In this document: piece after piece, positions 58,806-64,000 of the stretch
Position numbering within the stretch: the stretch's first letter is position 1
Layout: each line of letters begins with the position of its first letter
Source of the DNA: Pedobacter yulinensis
Lineage (GTDB): Bacteria; Bacteroidota; Bacteroidia; Sphingobacteriales; Sphingobacteriaceae
Direction of reading: 5' to 3'
DNA length: 64,000 nt
Assembly: GCF_003029735.1 (NCBI RefSeq)
Contig: NZ_KZ686268.1
Coordinates: 1,227,769 to 1,291,768 of the forward strand
Made by a program: the position numbers and the translations under genes
Notes under the pieces: generated by a model
The model's input: only the letters and a program-made list of their open reading frames with translations
Told to the model about the DNA's origin: nothing
Databases searched by the model: none

Positions 58806-59795
58806 CTAGTAGGCCCATTTAAGATAAACTGACCCCCAGGTAAAGCCACCGCCGAACGCAGCAAGGACAACATTGTCGCCTTTTTTGAGCTTATCTTCCC
58901 ATTCCCAGAGGCAGAGGGGGATGGTTCCGTTCGTGGTATTGCCATACCGTTCAATGTTAATCATCACCTTATCGCTGCCCACACCCATCCGGTTGGCCGT
59001 TGCGTCGATGATCCGTTTATTGGCCTGGTGCGGAACCAGCCAGGCCACATCGTCGGCGGTAAGCTGGTTGCGGTCCATGATCTCGGCGGCTACGTCTGCC
59101 ATATTGGTCACCGCAAATTTGAACACGGCCTGACCTTCCTGGTAGACATAGTGCTCGCGGTTGTCAATGGTTTCGTGCGTGGCAGGTTTAACCGAGCCCC
59201 CCGCTTTCTGATGCAGGTGTTTGATGCCTGAACCATCGCTGCGAAGAATGGAGTCGATAACGCCCAGCCCTTCGTGATTCGGTTCGAGCAATACGGCGCC
59301 GCAGCCGTCGCCGAAAATAATGCAGGTGGTGCGGTCGGTATAGTCGATAATAGACGACATTTTGTCGCCCGCTACGACCAGTACTTTTTGGTGTTTGCCG
59401 GTTTCAATGAACTGCGATCCGATGGTCAGTCCGTAAATAAAGCCTGAACAGGCGGCCTGGACATCGTAACCCCAGGCGTTTTTAGCGCCTACTTTTTCGC
59501 CGAGTATATTGGCCGAAGCGGGGAAAGAAAGGTCGGGCGTAGTGGTGCAGAAAACGATCATGTCAATCTCTTCAGCAGAGATGCCGCGTTTTTCTAAAAG
59601 GCCGTTTACAGCATGCATGGCCATATCGGTGGTGCCAAGGCCTTCACCTTTTAAGATTCGCCGCTCTTTTATACCTGTACGGGTGGTGATCCATTCGTCT
59701 GTGGTATCTACCATCGATTCGAGCTCTTTATTGGTCAGCACATAGTCGGGTGCATAACCGTGAACCGCGGTAATCGCAGCGTGAATTTTGCTCAT
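58806..59795 (-). CDS. fabH: 3-oxoacyl-ACP synthase III
   Basis: A 329-residue enzyme that starts fatty-acid synthesis by condensing acyl-CoA primers with malonyl-ACP; in Bacteroidota it also selects branched primers. The triad is visible: Cys116 in [12 protein letters not shown], histidine in [11 protein letters not shown] and asparagine in [10 protein letters not shown]. The start at 59795 (MSKIHAAI) follows the plsX stop by 16 nt; a TTG 9 nt upstream is an unlikely alternative. Branched-chain primers would come from a branched-chain 2-oxoacid dehydrogenase such as the one at 50-52 kb. Confidence 0.97.
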   Translation of the reverse strand: MSKIHAAITAVHGYAPDYVLTNKELESMVDTTDEWITTRTGIKERRILKGEGLGTTDMAMHAVNGLLEKRGISAEEIDMIVFCTTTPDLSFPASANILGEKVGAKNAWGYDVQAACSGFIYGLTIGSQFIETGKHQKVLVVAGDKMSSIIDYTDRTTCIIFGDGCGAVLLEPNHEGLGVIDSILRSDGSGIKHLHQKAGGSVKPATHETIDNREHYVYQEGQAVFKFAVTNMADVAAEIMDRNQLTADDVAWLVPHQANKRIIDATANRMGVGSDKVMINIERYGNTTNGTIPLCLWEWEDKLKKGDNVVLAAFGGGFTWGSVYLKWAY

Positions 59796-59811
59796 TTTAT
59801 TCAATTTAGAA

Positions 59812-60750
59812 TTACTTGAAAGCTTTTTTAATCTTTTCGACCAGCTGCGTTTCGATCATGTCTTTAGATTGCAGGACCATATTTTTCACGGCTTCGGGAC
59901 TGGAAATGCCGTGCCCGATGATAACGGGGGCATTGACACCGAGAATGGGACTGCCGCCGTATTTTTCGTAGTTAAAGCGGTCAAAAAATTCGTCTTTGAA
60001 GCCTTTCTTAAGGGTGAGAATATAAAACGATTCGGCCATTTTGAGTACGATATTGCCGGTAAAACCATCGCAAACGATGACATCGGCTTTATCGTTGAAG
60101 AGATCGCGTCCTTCTACGTTACCTACAAAGTTGAAAAACCTGGTATCGCGCATAAGCGGAAAGGTAGCCATGGCGACCATGTTTCCTTTTTCTTCCTCTT
60201 CCCCGATGTTCATCAGCGCTACGCGCGGATTGGCGATCTGCAGGATATTCTCTGCATACAGGTTGCCCAGTATGCCAAATTGCAGCAGGGTGTCGGGCTT
60301 GCAGTCTGCATTTGCGCCCACATCGAGCAACAGGCCTGCGCCACCTTTTAACTTGGGAACGAGTGTAGATAGACACGGGCGGATAATGCCCGGAATCGTC
60401 TTTACGCTGAACACAGCGCCGACGAGCATGGCGCCTGAGTTGCCGGCACTGGCAAAAGAATCGATCTTGCCTTCTTTCAAAAGCTGGAAACCAACTGCGA
60501 TACTCGAGTTGGGCTTTTGAACAATAGCTTTGGTGGGATGTTCGCCCATGCCGATTGCTTCCTCGGTATGGACATATTCAAAATGGTCGGGGTTAAACCC
60601 TTGCTCGGCCAGAACAGGCTTGATCAGTGAAGTATCACCGATAAGCACAAGTCTCTCTCCCGCCGAAAGTGCTTCATGGGCTGCTATTGCTCCCAAAACG
60701 ATCGCTTTGGGAGCATAGTCTCCACCCATTATATCCAGGCCTATTTTCAT
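59812..60750 (-). CDS. plsX: Phosphate acyltransferase PlsX
   Basis: A 312-residue peripheral membrane enzyme that converts acyl-ACP to acyl-phosphate, the first step of phospholipid synthesis by the PlsX/PlsY route. Motifs: [46 protein letters not shown], and [13 protein letters not shown]. It stands between rpmF and fabH, the classic order in many bacteria. A 100-nt gap separates it from rpmF. Confidence 0.97.
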   Translation of the reverse strand: MKIGLDIMGGDYAPKAIVLGAIAAHEALSAGERLVLIGDTSLIKPVLAEQGFNPDHFEYVHTEEAIGMGEHPTKAIVQKPNSSIAVGFQLLKEGKIDSFASAGNSGAMLVGAVFSVKTIPGIIRPCLSTLVPKLKGGAGLLLDVGANADCKPDTLLQFGILGNLYAENILQIANPRVALMNIGEEEEKGNMVAMATFPLMRDTRFFNFVGNVEGRDLFNDKADVIVCDGFTGNIVLKMAESFYILTLKKGFKDEFFDRFNYEKYGGSPILGVNAPVIIGHGISSPEAVKNMVLQSKDMIETQLVEKIKKAFK

Positions 60751-60850
60751 AGTAAAATTCTGTTTGTGCTTTTGCGGTAAGTTACCGGTCGTTTCAGACG
60801 GCTAAGGTAAAGCTTAAGCCCATGAAAACACAAACAAATTTTTAAGAAAA

Positions 60851-61042
60851 CTAACCTATTGTTGTGTTTTCAATAACCAGTTTGCCGTTGTAGTAAAGGT
60901 TACCATCAACGTTGTATGCACGGTGAGGCACGTGTACGGCACCTGTTGTCTGGCAGGTTGCCAAAGAAGGAAGTTCAGCTTTGTAATGCGTCCTTCTTTT
61001 ATCTCTTCTCGATTTAGAAAGCTTACGTTTTGGATGTGCCAT
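60851..61042 (-). CDS. rpmF: 50S ribosomal protein L32
   Basis: A 63-residue basic ribosomal protein with the family start [21 protein letters not shown]. It has a single cysteine (TCQTTG) instead of the four of the zinc-ribbon form, so it is the zinc-independent C-minus version usual in this part of the phylum. It follows the DUF177 gene by 17 nt and leads into plsX, coupling ribosome and lipid genes. Confidence 0.96.
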   Translation of the reverse strand: MAHPKRKLSKSRRDKRRTHYKAELPSLATCQTTGAVHVPHRAYNVDGNLYYNGKLVIENTTIG

Positions 61043-61059
61043 TTTAGTAAATTTTTATT

Positions 61060-61587
61060 TTATTTTAATTTTTTCAGGGCTTCCCAGCGTGGGTCGACCG
61101 TCTCTGTTTCTTCATTATTTTCGGCAGAAAGACTTTCCAGCTTGTCAATCATCTGCTGATCGCATTGCTGGCCGTTCCCGCCGTTGCTGCAGTTCTTGAT
61201 ATACGGAACCGCCACGTTGATCATCTCATACAACAGGCCCGATACATCAATCTCGCTTTCGCTCCTGTTCAGGATGATGATCTCCGGATCATCACTTTCC
61301 AAATTGTCTTCAGCAAATTTTACAATCTGCCGTTCCTCAATTGTAACCTGCTGATCAAAATCAGACAGGCATTTGTCGCAGTTCAACCTGACACTGCCCG
61401 AAATCCTGAAATTCAGCAGCAGCATGGTTTCCTGCTTGTCCATTTCCATCTGGACTTTCAGTTTTCCGCTCTTGATCAATGAATACTCAAATTCATTGAA
61501 GAAGGCATCATCGATTTCAAATTCAAAATCGTGCTTGCCTAATTTTAATCCGGTAAACGGAACTGAAAACTGTTTTAGCGGTTTCAA
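61060..61587 (-). CDS. yceD: DUF177 (YceD) protein
   Basis: A protein of about 175 residues of the YceD/DUF177 family, which is almost always encoded before rpmF and is linked to 23S rRNA maturation. Two CxxC-type sites are seen: NCDKC in the middle and a Cys pair in NCSNGGNGQQC near the C-terminus; the final PRWEALKKL is a family ending. The start is not certain: no ATG fits, and TTG at 61587 gives the typical LKQFSVPFTGLKLGKHDFEF beginning. The longer frame to 61689 runs through the promoter box and is unlikely. Confidence 0.86.
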   Translation of the reverse strand: MKPLKQFSVPFTGLKLGKHDFEFEIDDAFFNEFEYSLIKSGKLKVQMEMDKQETMLLLNFRISGSVRLNCDKCLSDFDQQVTIEERQIVKFAEDNLESDDPEIIILNRSESEIDVSGLLYEMINVAVPYIKNCSNGGNGQQCDQQMIDKLESLSAENNEETETVDPRWEALKKLK

Positions 61588-61893
61588 AATGCGACGAAAT
61601 TTGAGCCTGCAAATGTAGGAATATTTTTTAGATATCGAAAATGTTTGGCGAAAATTGTGTGCGGCTAAATACCTGGTTTTCTTTAACAAGGCATCTTGCG
61701 GGAAGCCCGGTCATCGCATGCTGCTCTCATCTGGGTGCCTGTTTTCTTTTTGAAAAGCAAGGGCCCTGCACAGATGAGCGGCAGTCCCGCTTTCGCTGCA
61801 AGCCGCATCGTGCCGCTGCGGGCTTTCCGCGCCAATCGGGTTTATTGAACCCTGGCCGCTGCACCATCGCGCAGGTCTGTTCCTGTTTTGCGC
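61588..61893. repeat. 306-bp gap with a probable degenerate dispersed repeat
   Basis: No gene is seen. Next to the DUF177 gene there is a -7 box. Further right lie inverted repeats: CTCATCTG / CAGATGAG at about 61726 and 61772, and an imperfect palindrome around 61785-61835 (CCCGCTTTCGCTGCAAGCC ... GCGGGCTTTCCGCGCC). The wording resembles GC-rich palindromic repeats scattered through related genomes, but I cannot confirm other copies. Confidence 0.42.
61610..61617 (-). promoter_or_regulatory. -7 box of the DUF177-rpmF-plsX-fabH operon
   Basis: The minus strand reads TACATTTG, 22 nt before the proposed TTG start of the DUF177 gene. No spaced -33 TTG is seen. It supports the shorter start. Confidence 0.42.
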
Positions 61894-62973
61894 TTAAGAT
61901 GCGTCGTCCTTGATGTCGAGCGCAGTTTCAATGACTTTTCCGCCGGTACGCAGTTTATTGCTCAGCAGTTCTTCATGCTCGCGGCGGTTCTTGACGATAT
62001 GAATGGCCGTGAACAGGGCTTCGGTAAACGACGCATGGTCGGCAATGCCTTTGCCTGCAATGTCGTAACCGGTGCCGTGATCGGGCGAAGTGCGGATCAC
62101 TTTGAGCCCGGCGGTGTAGTTGACCCCGGTGCTGAACGCAAGCGTTTTGAACGGGATCAAACCTTGGTCGTGGTACATGGCCAGTACGGCGTCGAACTGC
62201 CTGAAACTTCCTTTGCCGAAAAAGCCATCGGCCGGATACGGCCCGAACGCCATGATCCCTTTGTCAAAAGCTTCCTGTATGGCGGGGGTAATGATCGCTT
62301 CTTCTTCTTTGCCAAGCAGGCCGCTGTCGCCGGCGTGCGGGTTCAATCCGAGCACGGCAATTTTCGGTTTTTCGATCCAGAAATCTTTTTTCAGGCTTTC
62401 GTTCATCAGTTTCAATTTCCGCAGAATGCCTTCCTTAGTGATCTGGGCAGCAACCTCCTGCACCGGGATGTGACCGGTAACAACACCTACTTTGAGATCA
62501 TCGCTGAGCAGGAACATGAGGACATCACTGCTGCCGCTTTTTTCCTGGAGGTATTCGGTATGGCCGGGAAAACGGAAATCTTCAGACTGGATATTGTGCT
62601 TGTTGATCGGTGCGGTAACCAGGGCATCGATTTCACCGTTAACAAGGTCCTGCGTGGCTCTTTCCAGCGATAGAAAAGCGTATTTGCCGCCCGTTTCATT
62701 TGCCGTGCCCAATTCCACACGTACGTCCTCTTCCCAGCAATTGATGATATTGGCCTTCGTTGCACTGGCCTGTGCAGCTGAAGGGATGACCTGGAAACTG
62801 AAGTCGCTCACACCGGTGGCTTTGCGGTGAAAAGATGCCACCTTGGTATGTCCGTAAACAATGGGAATACAATAATTCAGAATATGGCTGTTTGCCAGTG
62901 TTTTGATAATTACTTCGAGCCCGATGCCGTTTACATCGCCTATGCTGATTCCGATCTTTACTTTATTGCTCAT
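61894..62973 (-). CDS. pdxA: 4-hydroxythreonine-4-phosphate dehydrogenase
   Basis: A 359-residue metal- and NAD-dependent enzyme of vitamin B6 (pyridoxal phosphate) synthesis by the DXP-dependent route. Metal-binding histidines appear in FPGHTEYLQ, TGHIPVQEV and AMYHDQGLIPFK; IGISIGDVNGIGLEVI and TAPINKHNI are further motifs, and RTSPDHGTGYDIAGKG near the end is diagnostic. Length is slightly above the usual 330 because of the extra C-terminal residues seen in Bacteroidota. It is divergent from rsmA. Confidence 0.96.
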   Translation of the reverse strand: MSNKVKIGISIGDVNGIGLEVIIKTLANSHILNYCIPIVYGHTKVASFHRKATGVSDFSFQVIPSAAQASATKANIINCWEEDVRVELGTANETGGKYAFLSLERATQDLVNGEIDALVTAPINKHNIQSEDFRFPGHTEYLQEKSGSSDVLMFLLSDDLKVGVVTGHIPVQEVAAQITKEGILRKLKLMNESLKKDFWIEKPKIAVLGLNPHAGDSGLLGKEEEAIITPAIQEAFDKGIMAFGPYPADGFFGKGSFRQFDAVLAMYHDQGLIPFKTLAFSTGVNYTAGLKVIRTSPDHGTGYDIAGKGIADHASFTEALFTAIHIVKNRREHEELLSNKLRTGGKVIETALDIKDDAS

Positions 62974-63114
62974 GCTTCAGAGTGCAGAAATTTAAGCGCA
63001 AATTACAGTTTTTGAACGGAACCAGCCTCAAAGCCATAAAACTTTACTTAATTTGTATATTAAAAAAAGGCTGTACAGCCAGGCAACGGCCTGACCAAAG
63101 GCCGGCCCTTCTGT

Positions 63115-63900
63115 ATGAGTTTGGTAAAAGCAAAAAAGCACCTCGGACAACATTTTTTAACCGATAAAAACATTGCCGGTCGCATTGTTGACAGCCTGAG
63201 CCGTACTACAGCATATACCCAGGTACTGGAGGTTGGGCCGGGTATGGGGATACTTTCTGATTTCCTGGTCAAACGGACCGATTTTGAAACCTGGCTGATT
63301 GACATTGATGAGGAGTCGTACACCTTTTTGCAGGAAAAATATCCTGACCTGGGCAAGAGGCTCATTAACGGTGATTTTCTGCAGCTGGACTTTTCTGCCT
63401 ACTTCCCTGATAAATTTGCCATCATTGGCAATTTCCCATACAACATATCTTCGCAGATCCTTTTTAAGGTCCTCGACAACCGCCAGCAGGTGGTAGAGAT
63501 GGTCGGTATGTTTCAGAAAGAGGTGGCGCAGCGCTGTGCGGCTGCCGCCGGTTCAAAAGAGTATGGCATACTGAGCGTTTTTCTCCAGGCGTATTACCAC
63601 ATTGATTATTTGTTTACGGTAAAGCCGGGTACCTTCAATCCGCCTCCTAAAGTACATTCTGCCGTTATTCGTTTGCTGCGCAATGAAGTGGAAGCCTTGC
63701 CCTGCGATGAAAAACTTTTCTGGCGCGTGGTCAAGGCCGGTTTCAACCAGCGCCGGAAAACGTTACGCAACGCCTTGTCTGTAGTGTTGCCCAAAGATAA
63801 AATGGACCAGCATACCTACTTTGAAAAACGCGCTGAGCAGCTGACCGTAGCAGATTTTGTGGCCCTGACACTGCACCTGCAGGAGCTTGCCGCCAGATAA
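63115..63900 (+). CDS. rsmA: 16S rRNA (adenine1518/1519-N6)-dimethyltransferase
   Basis: A 261-residue SAM-dependent methyltransferase (KsgA) that dimethylates two adjacent adenines at the 3' end of 16S rRNA late in 30S assembly. KKHLGQHFLTDKNIAGRIV is the family start, VLEVGPGMGILSDFL the SAM site and IIGNFPYNISSQ the catalytic motif. The C-terminal helical domain has the typical FNQRRKTLRNAL. A 15-nt gap leads to the next gene. Confidence 0.97.
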   Translation: MSLVKAKKHLGQHFLTDKNIAGRIVDSLSRTTAYTQVLEVGPGMGILSDFLVKRTDFETWLIDIDEESYTFLQEKYPDLGKRLINGDFLQLDFSAYFPDKFAIIGNFPYNISSQILFKVLDNRQQVVEMVGMFQKEVAQRCAAAAGSKEYGILSVFLQAYYHIDYLFTVKPGTFNPPPKVHSAVIRLLRNEVEALPCDEKLFWRVVKAGFNQRRKTLRNALSVVLPKDKMDQHTYFEKRAEQLTVADFVALTLHLQELAAR

Positions 63901-63915
63901 GAAAATATTTAACAC

Positions 63916-64000
63916 ATGAAAGGAAAGATACTGATTGCCGATGCCCTGCACCCGGTTTTTGCATCGCGTTCGCGCAGCATGGGTTATGAGGTCGACGATC
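63916..64000 (+). CDS. Start of a 2-hydroxyacid (D-3-phosphoglycerate-like) dehydrogenase, cut by window end
   Basis: Only 28 codons are visible. MKGKILIADALHPVFASRS followed by GYEVDD resembles the N-terminal substrate-binding strand and helix of D-isomer 2-hydroxyacid dehydrogenases such as SerA. It follows rsmA by 15 nt and should be cotranscribed. The assignment rests on a short stretch. Confidence 0.55.
   Translation, partial: MKGKILIADALHPVFASRSRSMGYEVDD

Noticed and set aside
61588-61689. Longer DUF177 protein starting near 61689
   Set aside because: The extra 34 codons run through the -7 box TACATTTG and do not look like the family N-terminus, which begins close to the TTG at 61587.
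1-64000. tRNA or rRNA genes, prophage or insertion sequences
   Set aside because: I found no TpsiC-arm pattern with a matching acceptor stem, no rRNA-like stretch, no transposase or integrase motifs and no abrupt composition change. This is by eye; tRNAscan-SE and an IS search would be decisive.

Overview
The window is a gene-dense stretch of chromosome from a member of the Bacteroidota, probably of the Sphingobacteriia/Chitinophagia side; the genus cannot be fixed from the sequence. The evidence is the gene content (OstA-like giant protein, YtxJ/YpdA/BshA bacillithiol genes, Mqo, fused alpha-beta E1 dehydrogenase, SurA next to MoxR, DUF177-rpmF-plsX-fabH-accB-accC), the near absence of Shine-Dalgarno sequences, and repeated promoters of the Bacteroidota type (TTG about 20 nt upstream of TAnnTTTG). 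I see no rRNA, tRNA, prophage, insertion sequence or CRISPR array. It looks like core genome rather than an accessory island.

Layout. 1-3.5 kb: end of mutL, two adjacent rhomboid proteases and a membrane-anchored EEP hydrolase in one tight operon. 3.6-8.1 kb: cysS, a glutaminyl-cyclase-like M28 lipoprotein, a secreted NTF2-like protein and a GDPD-family protein that has lost its catalytic histidines. 8.1-11.2 kb (minus): TPR protein, MoxR ATPase, SurA foldase. 11.3-16.9 kb: an unnamed protein with a psi-subunit-like layout, the XTP pyrophosphatase rdgB, the OstA-like protein (minus), tilS and a PH-like membrane protein. 16.9-21.8 kb: bshA, a lactonase, a pseudouridine synthase with a long basic repeat tail, a lytic transglycosylase. 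21.9-30.7 kb: uvrA, GH20 hexosaminidase, nnr, an ECF sigma/anti-sigma pair, lipA. 30.9-40.9 kb: OsmC, mqo, ytxJ, ribH, a TPR membrane protein, recF-dciA, an FKBP/ndk/nrnA/FKBP cluster, tatD. 41.1-49.3 kb: asparaginase, a CstB-like persulfide dioxygenase coupled to ypdA, a polyprenyl synthase with TerC, an M28 peptidase, a SprT-like protein. 49.3-56.7 kb (minus): lipoprotein, fused E1 dehydrogenase, LutB-like protein, M28 peptidase, rpiB, tatC. 56.8-61.6 kb (minus): the fatty-acid/phospholipid initiation operon. 61.9-64 kb: pdxA, rsmA and the start of a 2-hydroxyacid dehydrogenase.

Themes across the window. (1) Low-molecular-weight thiol and sulfur chemistry: bshA (bacillithiol synthesis), ytxJ and ypdA (bacillithiol redox), the CstB-like persulfide dioxygenase-rhodanese and an OsmC thiol peroxidase-like protein. 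(2) Envelope biogenesis: OstA-like, SurA, FKBPs, TatC, lytic transglycosylase and the FASII/PlsX operon. (3) Expression signals: at least eight genes have the TAnnTTTG box ending only 3-6 nt before the start codon, which predicts leaderless or nearly leaderless mRNAs.

I did not find a clearly new multi-gene system. The strongest candidates for a second look are the leaderless-promoter set (especially the back-to-back tilS/OstA pair), the GDPD pseudoenzyme, the CstB-like/YpdA pair with an operator-like repeat array in front of it, and the psi-like unnamed protein upstream of rdgB.
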